Positions 55,690 to 63,548 of a stretch of DNA of 64,000 nt are shown in pieces. A program made the position numbers and the translations under genes. The notes under the pieces were generated by a model, which did not search any database, was not told the origin of the DNA, and worked only from the letters and a program-made list of their open reading frames with translations. Position 1 is the stretch's first letter. Every line of letters starts with the position of its first letter. Origin of the DNA: Pseudidiomarina sediminum DSM 21906 (GTDB lineage: Bacteria > Pseudomonadota > Gammaproteobacteria > Enterobacterales > Alteromonadaceae); NCBI RefSeq assembly GCF_000423165.1, contig NZ_AUHL01000008.1:1-64000 (forward strand), read 5' to 3'.

Positions 55690-56765
55690 GGCGTCGCCTT
55701 CGGTGCCGGCAGAGGGAGGGTTAAGCAAAACGTACAGCCGTGCTGTTGGTGATAGTCAAAACGACCGTTTAATGCCTCCAAACGTTCACGAATACCTTGC
55801 AGGCCATTGCCCTCGGTAAACGGGGGACAATCGCCATCGTCGCTGATCTCAATGGTTAAGGTCTCAGCTTGCGGCACAAAGCGGATGTGACAAGCTTGCC
55901 CTTGACTGTGTCGGATCATATTGGTCGCGAGCTCCGTCAAAGCAAGGATCACCGCCTGTTCTGAGGCTTTGGAAAGCTCAGGTAAGTCGCCCTGAATGGT
56001 AACCTTAAAGCCCGCATCATTGAGGTAGTGTTCGAGACTTTTTAGTTCATTGTCTAAGCCGTTATGACGAAAACCGCTGACGCTTTCGCGCACTTTACGC
56101 AAGCTGTCACGGGCAATGGCGTTGAGTTCATGTACCTGCTGCTGAGCGTCGTTATAGTGCTGCTTTTGTAACTGTTTTTCGGCGAGGTTAGCTTTTAAAG
56201 CGATGCTCGAAAGCGTGTGGCCGAGAATATCGTGTAAGTCACGCGCGATGCGCTCACGCTCGACACTGGCCGCTAATCGTCGAATTTCGGCTTCACTTTG
56301 CTGCTGTTCAAGCAAACGCAGACAGCGTTGCCGTTCAATCACGCCAAAGAGTCCTATCAGCACCACGAGAAAGGCACCGTACATGGCAAAGTAGTCCCAA
56401 TAGGTGCCTATCTGCCATTGAATCGCAAACAAGGTCGCGATCAGTGCGCCAATCAGTGGAAAGGCGCGTTTTCCTTGGTAGTAAAAGCCCAAGAAGAAGC
56501 TGACAAAGCCAAACATGGCAATGGTACCAGGATTCCAGTGACTCATGAGCACGGCAGCGCAAAACAATAAGGCAATACGCCACGGTCGCTGCTGGTCTGT
56601 GCAGCGGTAGACACTGTAGTAGGTGACGATAAAGCCGACAAGCACTGCACTCATGATCAGCAACTGCCAAGTGCTGTATGGAAACAGCAGCATAGGGAGT
56701 AGGTAGAAACCTAAATTTAAGAGGTATACCCACGCGTAATCTTGATCGAGTTTGAGATGTTTCAT
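55686..56765 (-). CDS. DesK-like sensor histidine kinase
   Basis: 359 residues from the ATG at 56765; in-frame ATGs at 56783 and further upstream are alternatives. Five or so membrane helices, then HisKA_3 with the H-box (RERIARDLHDILGHTLSS) and an HATPase domain ending in NGLQGIRERLEALNGRF. Lacks a large periplasmic domain, like DesK/LiaS-type sensors of membrane state. Partner of the response regulator; divergent from an ABC exporter. Confidence 0.9.
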   Translation of the reverse strand: MKHLKLDQDYAWVYLLNLGFYLLPMLLFPYSTWQLLIMSAVLVGFIVTYYSVYRCTDQQRPWRIALLFCAAVLMSHWNPGTIAMFGFVSFFLGFYYQGKRAFPLIGALIATLFAIQWQIGTYWDYFAMYGAFLVVLIGLFGVIERQRCLRLLEQQQSEAEIRRLAASVERERIARDLHDILGHTLSSIALKANLAEKQLQKQHYNDAQQQVHELNAIARDSLRKVRESVSGFRHNGLDNELKSLEHYLNDAGFKVTIQGDLPELSKASEQAVILALTELATNMIRHSQGQACHIRFVPQAETLTIEISDDGDCPPFTEGNGLQGIRERLEALNGRFDYHQQHGCTFCLTLPLPAPKATP

Positions 56766-56800
56766 GCCTTCATTATGCCGCATTCCAATGGGGTTACCAG

Positions 56801-56831
56801 TGACAAATGTCATCGAAAAAGATGACAAATG
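56801..56831. promoter_or_regulatory. Twin TGACAAATG sites in the HK/ABC divergent promoter
   Basis: TGACAAATGTCA (56801-56812, a dyad TGACA/TGTCA around AA) and TGACAAATG (56823-56831) lie 22 bp apart, two helical turns. Such spaced repeats fit dimer binding by a NarL-type response regulator. Placed between the two operons. Confidence 0.5.
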
Positions 56832-56906
56832 CTTCTGCTTAAATGTTCTTGTGCTCGATAAAGTAGCTGACGAAATCATTGCATCACGGCAGAGGGGAAA
56901 GCACGC

Positions 56907-57662
56907 ATGCAGGACACCTTAATAGAAGCAATAGCATTACGCCACGCCTATCAGGCAGGCAAACCCGTGCTAAATGATGTAAATCTGGCAATAAAGGCCG
57001 GTGAAGTTGTGGCGGTGCTAGGGCCTAATGGCACGGGTAAAACAACCTTGATTCACGCGTTGCTCGGCAGCGTGGCGGCGCAGTTTGAGCAGTTAACCTT
57101 GTTCGGTGAACGCCAGCACGGCCAGCATCGAAAGCGCGCGCTTCAACGGCAAATAGGCGTGATGATGCAGGTGGCGGGGTTGACCGCTAACCTCACCGTT
57201 ACTGAGCAACTGACGCTATTTGCCAGCTACTATGGCACTCCGATCCCGGTACCTGAACTGCTGCAACGTTTTGCTTTGACGGAACTTGCCACGACGCAGT
57301 TTGGCAACCTCTCGGGTGGCCAACGACAACGCTTGTTGTTTGCCATCGCAGTCTGCGGCGCTCCTAAGTTGGTGTTTTTAGATGAGCCGAGTTTAGGCAT
57401 GGATATTACCGCCCGGCATTTGATGTGGCAACAAGTGAAATGGTTACGCCAGCAAGGCTGTGGCGTGCTCCTGACCACGCATTATCTAGAAGAGGTGGTT
57501 GCACTTGCCGATCGGGTGGTGGTGCTTGGCCATGGCAGCGTTACCACCGAGCTGAGTATGGATGTGTTTAAGGCGCAAGCCGCACACGCCGACATCAGTA
57601 TTGAACAACATTACCTCACCTTAATTGGAGCACAGCAGCATGTTGACGATCTATCAGAATGA
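56907..57662 (+). CDS. ABC transporter ATP-binding protein (ABC-2 type)
   Basis: 251 residues. Walker A GPNGTGKTT, signature LSGGQRQRL, Walker B LVFLDEPS, H-loop TTHYLEEV. The CcmA/NatA/DrrA branch of ATPases, pairing with ABC-2 permeases. The permease gene starts within its last codons. Confidence 0.92.
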   Translation: MQDTLIEAIALRHAYQAGKPVLNDVNLAIKAGEVVAVLGPNGTGKTTLIHALLGSVAAQFEQLTLFGERQHGQHRKRALQRQIGVMMQVAGLTANLTVTEQLTLFASYYGTPIPVPELLQRFALTELATTQFGNLSGGQRQRLLFAIAVCGAPKLVFLDEPSLGMDITARHLMWQQVKWLRQQGCGVLLTTHYLEEVVALADRVVVLGHGSVTTELSMDVFKAQAAHADISIEQHYLTLIGAQQHVDDLSE

Positions 57663-58368
57663 AGCCAAATATGACTTACTGAGCTTATTGCGAACGCCTG
57701 GATTTTATTTGCCAGCGCTGTTGTTTCCCGCGGTGTTTTACTACTTTTTTGGCGTTTTGTTTCCGTATTCTGGCGGCGATCCGGCGCGGGTGATGGTGGC
57801 TTATTGCTGTTTTGGTGTGATTGGCCCGGCACTGTTTAACTTTGCTATTGCCGTTGCCGGCGATCGTCAACAGGGCTGGCTCGCGCTCAAGCGCTTGTCA
57901 CCCATGCCAATGTCGGCCTATATGATGGCAAAATGGAGCAGCAGTTTGTTCTTTGCGGTGATTATTCTGCTGACGTTGTATGTTATCGGCGGCAGTTTCA
58001 GCGAGGTCACCTTGACGCGTGGTCAGTGGCTTGCGCTTACCGCAGTATTGTTGTTAGGAACCTTGCCGTTTGCCTTGTTAGGGCTGGTTATCGGGTTGTT
58101 TTGCAGTGATAAAGCCGCACCGGCGGTGGTCAACTTAATCTATTTGCCGATGGCTTTCTTAGCGGGACTGTGGGTACCATTGAGTGTGTTGCCAGATTAC
58201 GTGCAAAGCATCGCGTATGGACTGCCGACCTACCACTTCTCGCAGTTGGCAATGAAAGTGATCGGCCAGGACCAAGGGCTTTCGATGGGCGTGCATTGTG
58301 CCTACTTAGTGGTCTTGAGCGCTGGCTTAGCGTGGGTGGCACACTATCGTTTTCGCCGTATGGCTTAA
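57640..58368 (+). CDS. ABC-2 type permease
   Basis: 242 residues, six membrane helices, ABC-2 fold with GLWVPLSVLPDYVQSIAYGLPTYHFSQLA at the C-terminal signature. ATG at 57640 with TTGGAG nine bases before; overlaps the ATPase gene by 23 bases. Likely exports a lipid, drug or peptide under control of the DesK/DesR-like system, substrate unknown. Confidence 0.88.
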   Translation: MLTIYQNEAKYDLLSLLRTPGFYLPALLFPAVFYYFFGVLFPYSGGDPARVMVAYCCFGVIGPALFNFAIAVAGDRQQGWLALKRLSPMPMSAYMMAKWSSSLFFAVIILLTLYVIGGSFSEVTLTRGQWLALTAVLLLGTLPFALLGLVIGLFCSDKAAPAVVNLIYLPMAFLAGLWVPLSVLPDYVQSIAYGLPTYHFSQLAMKVIGQDQGLSMGVHCAYLVVLSAGLAWVAHYRFRRMA

Positions 58369-58381
58369 GAGGGAAGAATTA

Positions 58382-59656
58382 ATGAGATTAGGAACGATCG
58401 TAGGCGCGTTAGTGGCGTTGGTGGTGATTGTGCTGGTGGTGTTGCCAACCCCAGCGGTGCAGCAGGACAACGTAGCCACAGCTTCAGCTGGCTTTGTGTT
58501 GGGACCTGTGCAGGTGTTTGATGGACAATCCAAGCTTGATGTGAGCTATATCGAAGTACGAGACGGTCGTATTGCGAAGCTACATCAGCAGGCACCGAAC
58601 ACCGATTTACCGCTGATCGACGGGCAGCAGCAATGGTTGATGCCGGGTCTGATTGATGCCCATGTGCATGCCTGGGGCAATGCACTCGAAGCGCAATTGG
58701 CGCGGGGCGTCACCACCGTGGTGGATATGTTTGGTGATCCCAGTTATTTGCAGGTGTATCAGCAATCCCGAACGCGCGCACAGCCGCAGTGGCACGCCGA
58801 TATTTGGGGCGCGGGTTATTTGGTTACGGCCCCAGGAGGTCATGGCACGCAATACGGGTTATCAGTGCCAGTCATGCATTCGGTCGATGATGCCGATGCC
58901 ATGATTCAACAACGTCTGGCGCAAGGGGCTGACTTTATTAAAGTGGTGTACACCCACGCCGACGCGGTTTATGACCATCATCCCTCGATTTCGCTGGCGC
59001 AGTTACAAGCACTTGTGACTGCGGCGAAGCGACACAAGGTCATGATTGTTGCCCATATTGCCGACCATCAGTCGGCCCTAGAGGCGGTGCAAGCTGGGGT
59101 GGATGGCTTGGTCCATAGCTTTTTTGACCAAGTGGTGAGTGACAGGTTGTTGCAAGAGTTAGTTGCCAACGAAGTGTTTGTGATCCCGACCTTGGTGGTG
59201 TACGAGGGCATGTTGCGGCAACAAGTAAACGCGCAGTATTTACTGCAGAATGAGACCCTTGAGCTGAGTGCGCATGTGCGTCAGCAGTTACAGAGTAGCT
59301 TCCCGGTGAATCTCCCTGAAAGTTACTATGGACTCGCGCAACAAACGGTTAAACGGATGTACGACGCCGGGGTGCCGATTCTCGTCGGTTCTGATGCGCC
59401 GAATCCAAATACCGCACATGGGTGGAGTATGGCGATGGAAATGCTGTTATTGGCCGAGGCAGGCGTGCCTATCGAAGCGGTGCTTGAAGGTGCCACAGTG
59501 TTACCAGCTAAGCATTTTGCGTTGGGTCAGCGAGGCCGCATTGCCGAGGGATATCGGGCAGATTTTCTGTTGTTGAATGATGATCCTCGTAGCGATTTAA
59601 CCACGCTCATTCAACCGCAAGCGATCTATAAAAACGGCGTTCGCTACCAGCCTTAG
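58382..59656 (+). CDS. Amidohydrolase family protein, membrane-anchored
   Basis: 424 residues. N-terminal transmembrane segment (GTIVGALVALVVIVLVVL), so probably periplasmic. Amidohydrolase metals: HVH in GLIDAHVHAWG, IKVVY lysine region, later histidines in HIAD and HSFFD, and GSDAPNPN (Asp). Related to imidazolonepropionase- and dipeptidase-like enzymes; substrate unknown. Starts 13 bases after the permease stop, so it may be part of that operon. Confidence 0.82.
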   Translation: MRLGTIVGALVALVVIVLVVLPTPAVQQDNVATASAGFVLGPVQVFDGQSKLDVSYIEVRDGRIAKLHQQAPNTDLPLIDGQQQWLMPGLIDAHVHAWGNALEAQLARGVTTVVDMFGDPSYLQVYQQSRTRAQPQWHADIWGAGYLVTAPGGHGTQYGLSVPVMHSVDDADAMIQQRLAQGADFIKVVYTHADAVYDHHPSISLAQLQALVTAAKRHKVMIVAHIADHQSALEAVQAGVDGLVHSFFDQVVSDRLLQELVANEVFVIPTLVVYEGMLRQQVNAQYLLQNETLELSAHVRQQLQSSFPVNLPESYYGLAQQTVKRMYDAGVPILVGSDAPNPNTAHGWSMAMEMLLLAEAGVPIEAVLEGATVLPAKHFALGQRGRIAEGYRADFLLLNDDPRSDLTTLIQPQAIYKNGVRYQP

Positions 59657-59681
59657 CCTACCGAGTGGAAGCAGGGCTGAG

Positions 59682-59714
59682 AAGCGTTATTCCGCTGCGG
59701 ACGGAATAACGCTT
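59682..59714. terminator. Bidirectional terminator, amidohydrolase / LD-carboxypeptidase
   Basis: Perfect 13-bp stem, AAGCGTTATTCCG (59682-59694) and CGGAATAACGCTT (59702-59714), 7-nt loop, short T run after it. Lies in the 72-bp gap between the two convergent genes. Confidence 0.7.
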
Positions 59715-59728
59715 TAACAGACAATGGG

Positions 59729-60784
59729 TTATACCACGGCACTACCGATAAGTTTGACGGTTGCCGCATCGGCATCAAGTTCAACCACATGGCCGACCGG
59801 CAAAATATGGTTGGCTTTGATGTGGCCAAACTGCGCACCAGTGTAGGTCGGCACATTGAGTGGCTTAAAGTAGTGCTCAAAAATTTCGTGCAAGGTGAAG
59901 CTGCCGAAACCACCAGCAGGATCACAATCAGTACAATGCCCGAACACCACACCAGCGACGTTATTAAGTTCGCCACTGAGCTGTAACTGCGATAAGAAGC
60001 GGTCGATGCGATAGACACTTTCGCCGACGTCTTCCAACATTAAAATTTTACCTGTCAGATCAGGGAAGTACGGTGTGCCGCATAGACTAGTGAGGACCGT
60101 TAGATTGCCCCCAACCAAGACGCCTTGAGCCTTACCGGAAGTGACCGTGGTAGTGCGGTTGGTCATCATAGTGAGGGTTTCTTCTTTTTCTTTGTAGTTG
60201 CGCATGGTGGTGGCTTTGCCGTCCATCAACACGTCTTTAAATTGTTGTGCTTGGAAATCGGCCCAGTACGAGAAGCCGTTCGGGCCGTGGAACGACGTCA
60301 TGCCAGTTTTGACATAGAGCGCATTCATCAAGGAGGTGATGTCACTGTACCCCAAGAGCACTTTGTTGTTTTGCGCGATCATCTCAAAATCGAGTAACGG
60401 CAAAATACGGTTACAGCCCCAGCCGCCACGCACTGCAATAACACCATCGACGTCTGGGTCTGCAAAAGCGCGGTTAACGTCGTCGGCACGCTGTTGGTCG
60501 GTACCCGAGAAGTAGCCTTCGCGCGCAAACACATGCTCACCAAGCTGCACGTTAAAGCCCATCGCTTCAAAAGACTCTTTGGCGATCATGACATGGTGCC
60601 GATCTTCAACAGCACTGGCGGGCGCAACCATGCGTACTGTGTCGCCAGCTTTCAAGCGCTTTGGTTTACGGCCTGCACCTAAAGCACTGGTTGCTGCTGG
60701 GGTAGCGAGCAATTGCGCCGATGAAAGCATTGACGTTGCGACCGCACCTGCGGCCATGGTTTTTATAAACGATCTGCGATCCAT
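59729..60784 (-). CDS. S66 family LD-carboxypeptidase, Tat-exported
   Basis: 351 residues. The N-terminus MDRRSFIKTMAAG is a twin-arginine signal (RRSFIK), then AQLLATPA cleavage area. S66 signatures: RGGWGCNRILPLL and LGYSDITSL (Ser nucleophile), and late His in a TGAQFGHIKAN block. Family members cleave murein tetrapeptides (LdcA) or give microcin C immunity (MccF). Here the first role is more likely but the Tat route is unusual. Confidence 0.88.
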   Translation of the reverse strand: MDRRSFIKTMAAGAVATSMLSSAQLLATPAATSALGAGRKPKRLKAGDTVRMVAPASAVEDRHHVMIAKESFEAMGFNVQLGEHVFAREGYFSGTDQQRADDVNRAFADPDVDGVIAVRGGWGCNRILPLLDFEMIAQNNKVLLGYSDITSLMNALYVKTGMTSFHGPNGFSYWADFQAQQFKDVLMDGKATTMRNYKEKEETLTMMTNRTTTVTSGKAQGVLVGGNLTVLTSLCGTPYFPDLTGKILMLEDVGESVYRIDRFLSQLQLSGELNNVAGVVFGHCTDCDPAGGFGSFTLHEIFEHYFKPLNVPTYTGAQFGHIKANHILPVGHVVELDADAATVKLIGSAVV

Positions 60785-60918
60785 GACAAGGTCACCTTTT
60801 ATTTAATCTTAGATTTGGGCCTGTTGGGCGTGTGTGTGTTGACGTAAAAGTTGCGTCACCGTTATCCTCAATCCTAGTAATAATTTATTAGTAATAGAAC
60901 CCTAGGGCGCAATAAAAA

Positions 60919-62304
60919 ATGAAAAAAAGCATCTTAAGCCCCGTCGCTGCGCTTCTTTTAGCGACCTCGAGTTTCGTGTTGAGCCTACCAGCGCTCGCTC
61001 ATGATGACCATCATGCAGCCGTCGAGATGCTGCCTGGACTCGATAAGCAACAAATTCGCTTGGCGGATATTACGCCTTACATTGAGCGCTTCCAGAACCA
61101 CCCAGTGTTTACCCACCAACGCATTGGTACCTCTTATCAAGGTCGGCCAATTCACCGTTTTAGCGTCGGCAGCGGCGACACCGTGGTGTTAATGTGGTCG
61201 CAAATGCACGGTGATGAGTCGACCGCAACCCCTGCGTTATTTGATCTTATGCAGAAGATAGCGACCGATAGCCACTGGCGAGAGCATTGGCAGGATAAAA
61301 TCACCTTGCACATGATCCCTATGGTGAACCCTGATGGTGCTGAATTGGCGCAGCGTTATAACGTGCAAGGCATTGATATCAATCGTGATGCCCGTGCTTT
61401 GCAAACGCCAGAAGGGCGCCTATTAATGCAGCAAGGGCAAGCATTGGCACCGGACTTTGGCTTTAATTTGCATGACCAGAGCCGTTATTACGAAGTGGGC
61501 CACACGGGCAAACAAGCGACGATTTCGTTATTAGCTCCAGCGTTTAACCAAGCCAAAGACATTAATGAGAAACGTCATCGCGCGATGCAATTGATTGGTG
61601 ATTTAAAAACCGTGGGTGATGCGTTAATTCCTGGGTATATGGGACGTTATAACGACACTTTCGCGGAGCGTGCTTTTGGCGATAACTTTGCCGCAATGGG
61701 GATCAGTACTATTTTGATTGAGTCAGGTGCTTACCCTAATGACCCGAATCGGCAAAAGGCCCGTGAAGTGAATGGCGCCATGCTGGTGCGCGCCATTGAT
61801 AGCATTGCGAGTGCAGCTTATGAACAGCAAACGCTGGCGCCGTATCATAGTATTCCGATGAACAACTCGAACAGCTTTAAAGATGTCATTCTCGATCAGG
61901 TGCAAGTGATTGATGGTGCGCACAATTACCGCATCGATATTGGCGTGAACCGTAGTGACGAGAGCGGTGTGATTCGTGAAGTCGGTGACTTATCCATGTT
62001 TCCTGCGTTTGAGCGCTACCAAGGTAAGAATTATGTCTATCAAGCAGGTCGGGCGTATGCGATCCCTGCAGAAGGTCTTGTACTCTCGCACCATGATTAC
62101 TTAAAACTGATCGCCCAAGGTTATACCCACTTTAGCGGTGATGCTGCGCAATTAAGCGTACGAACGCACTTACCAGTGCTAGTGAATCCGCGTAATCTCC
62201 CTGGATCACGCCCCCAACAACGTCAACAGGCTACATTCTTGTTAACCGAGCAAGATAACGTGGTCATGGCGGTGTTGGCGGGTGTGATTCTTCAACTTCA
62301 GTAA
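60919..62304 (+). CDS. M14 family zinc carboxypeptidase, exported
   Basis: 461 residues. Signal peptide ends near LPALAHDD. Zinc-binding QMHGDEST (HxxE) near residue 95, substrate residues in NPDGAELAQRYNVQGIDINRDA, and the second His in FNLHDQ; the catalytic Glu may be in ILIESGAYPNDPN. Peptidoglycan or peptide substrate. Ends in a strong terminator. Confidence 0.88.
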   Translation: MKKSILSPVAALLLATSSFVLSLPALAHDDHHAAVEMLPGLDKQQIRLADITPYIERFQNHPVFTHQRIGTSYQGRPIHRFSVGSGDTVVLMWSQMHGDESTATPALFDLMQKIATDSHWREHWQDKITLHMIPMVNPDGAELAQRYNVQGIDINRDARALQTPEGRLLMQQGQALAPDFGFNLHDQSRYYEVGHTGKQATISLLAPAFNQAKDINEKRHRAMQLIGDLKTVGDALIPGYMGRYNDTFAERAFGDNFAAMGISTILIESGAYPNDPNRQKAREVNGAMLVRAIDSIASAAYEQQTLAPYHSIPMNNSNSFKDVILDQVQVIDGAHNYRIDIGVNRSDESGVIREVGDLSMFPAFERYQGKNYVYQAGRAYAIPAEGLVLSHHDYLKLIAQGYTHFSGDAAQLSVRTHLPVLVNPRNLPGSRPQQRQQATFLLTEQDNVVMAVLAGVILQLQ

Positions 62305-62311
62305 CTCGCAC

Positions 62312-62346
62312 AAAGGCGGTTAACGGTTGTTACCGCCTTTCTTTTT
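62312..62346 (+). terminator. Rho-independent terminator of the M14 gene
   Basis: Stem AAAGGCGGT / ACCGCCTTT (62312-62320 and 62332-62340), extended inward by AAC/GTT with one bulged T, then CTTTTT at 62341-62346. It overlaps the stop codon of the convergent small secreted protein gene. Confidence 0.8.
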
Positions 62347-62694
62347 ACTCTTTTGTGCGTTAGTTGTGTCGGTCGCGCTGTCACAATCAGTGTCACATTC
62401 ATTGGCAAGCGTAACATCACCGGTTTTAATTCGGCCGGGGCGTTTGCGCTTGGTTTCACTCATTGTTGCGGTAGCATCGCCCAGCCCGTCTCCGTCATCA
62501 TCTTCATCCAGATGTCCTGAATCGGTTGCCTTAACGGTATCAGCAAGTGCTTTGCCAGCTTTAAACTTTGCTTGGCGAGCGGCTTCATCGGTCGTGGTAG
62601 CGCTAGCATCTTTTGTTTTGGCTTGGTCTTGTGCCTGCGTGGTCGCGCTTAAAGCAAGGGTAGCTACAACTGTAAGTATGGTCACGATATGCAT
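62320..62694 (-). CDS. Small secreted protein with Asp-rich Ca-binding-like loop
   Basis: 124 residues, unrecognised. Signal peptide (IVTILTVVATLALSATTQAQ). Ala/Thr/Lys-rich mature part; the segment DEDDDGDGLGD resembles dockerin or thrombospondin type 3 calcium loops, followed by a basic patch (ETKRKRPGRIKTGD), two cysteines (CDTDC) and a lysine-rich tail (KSKKKGGNNR). A GAGGAAG site lies nine bases upstream of the ATG. Function unknown. Confidence 0.65.
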   Translation of the reverse strand: MHIVTILTVVATLALSATTQAQDQAKTKDASATTTDEAARQAKFKAGKALADTVKATDSGHLDEDDDGDGLGDATATMSETKRKRPGRIKTGDVTLANECDTDCDSATDTTNAQKSKKKGGNNR

Positions 62695-62845
62695 AGTAAC
62701 TTCCTCATCATAAGGGGGGGAGCCAATGTCATTCCCATGTAAAGGTATAGGCTACCTGTGCTAAACGCGCAACGAATGGTGTTACGATTTGGCTATACTG
62801 AAACGGTCATGTTGACTAACACTGTGCACTATAAGGACAAATTAC

Positions 62846-63034
62846 ATGAATCAATTTTCACTGGAGAATAATGTCGCGATTGTGACAGGCGCTGCGCATG
62901 GTATCGGGAAAGCTATTGCAGAAACCTTTGCCCAAGCAGGTGCTGCGGTAATGATTGCCGACCTAGATTTAGCAGCCGCAGAACAAACCGCCGGGTCAAT
63001 TGTGAGCGGTGGTGGTACCCAAGAGTTAGATTAA
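62846..63034 (+). pseudogene. Truncated SDR oxidoreductase, N-terminal fragment
   Basis: 62 residues. It contains the Rossmann start VAIVTGAAHGIGKAIAETFAQAGAAVMIADLDLAAAE, including TGxxxGIG and the acidic NAD-selecting Asp, but stops after the second strand, so it lacks the catalytic Ser-Tyr-Lys. The ATG and the AAGGACAA upstream are intact. A remnant of a larger gene, cut by deletion; the following DNA shows no SDR sequence. Confidence 0.7.
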
Positions 63035-63144
63035 CCAAATCTTGGCACTGCAAAAGCAGCGCAAAGTGACTTTCAGATTTTTCTGGCGTGGCTATAGTGA
63101 AATTGAAGTTTGCAATTTTGCACAGCCACAAAGGAGAAAGTGCT

Positions 63145-63486
63145 ATGAAAATCAACAATGTAATGACTTCAGCTATCGCAGCATTGACGTTGGGTTTAGG
63201 TACTTCAGCAATGGCCAATACGTTGCAAGACCCTCAGGAACAGGAATTCCAAGAGATGCAACAGCAAGCGGAAGCGCCGTTAAGTGATGCGGCGATTACC
63301 GCACAAGTCCAAAGCGCGTTGATGTCGATTGACGGTGGTATGAACGTGACTGTTGAGACCTCAGAAGGTGTGGTAACCCTAAGTGGTAGCGTCACTTCTG
63401 ATGAACAAAGTGCCGCATTGGAACGCGCGACACGCAGTGTGCAGGGTGTACAGGACGTACGCAATGACTTAGAAATCGAATCTTAA
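63145..63486 (+). CDS. BON domain periplasmic protein
   Basis: 113 residues from the ATG at 63145 (AAGGAG at 63131-63136). Signal peptide (AIAALTLGLGTSAMA), Gln/Glu-rich linker, then one BON domain (AAITAQVQSAL, VTVETSEGVVTLSGSVTSD, VQGVQDVRNDLEI). OsmY/DolP-like proteins bind the membrane or aid envelope stress; role here is unknown. Confidence 0.87.
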   Translation: MKINNVMTSAIAALTLGLGTSAMANTLQDPQEQEFQEMQQQAEAPLSDAAITAQVQSALMSIDGGMNVTVETSEGVVTLSGSVTSDEQSAALERATRSVQGVQDVRNDLEIES

Positions 63487-63513
63487 TTCGCGTTTCACGT
63501 CATCCCTAGAGCT

Positions 63514-63546
63514 CAAGCCCCATAACGCTTTGCGTTATGGGGCTTG
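63514..63546. terminator. Bidirectional terminator, BON protein / AraC regulator
   Basis: Perfect 15-bp stem (63514-63528 with 63532-63546) around a TTT loop; the stop of the AraC gene is three bases away. Followed by GTTT on the + strand. Confidence 0.75.
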
Positions 63547-63548
63547 GT

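Noticed and set aside
60838-60866. TTGACG-type -35 and TGACG/CGTCA dyad upstream of the M14 gene
   Set aside because: No acceptable -10 hexamer at the right spacing; the dyad is short and may be chance.
62327-62713. 128-codon + strand frame opposite the small secreted protein
   Set aside because: The minus-strand frame has a signal peptide and a ribosome-binding site; the + frame is a hydrophobic repeat of Ser/Val/Leu arising from complement codons and begins inside a terminator.
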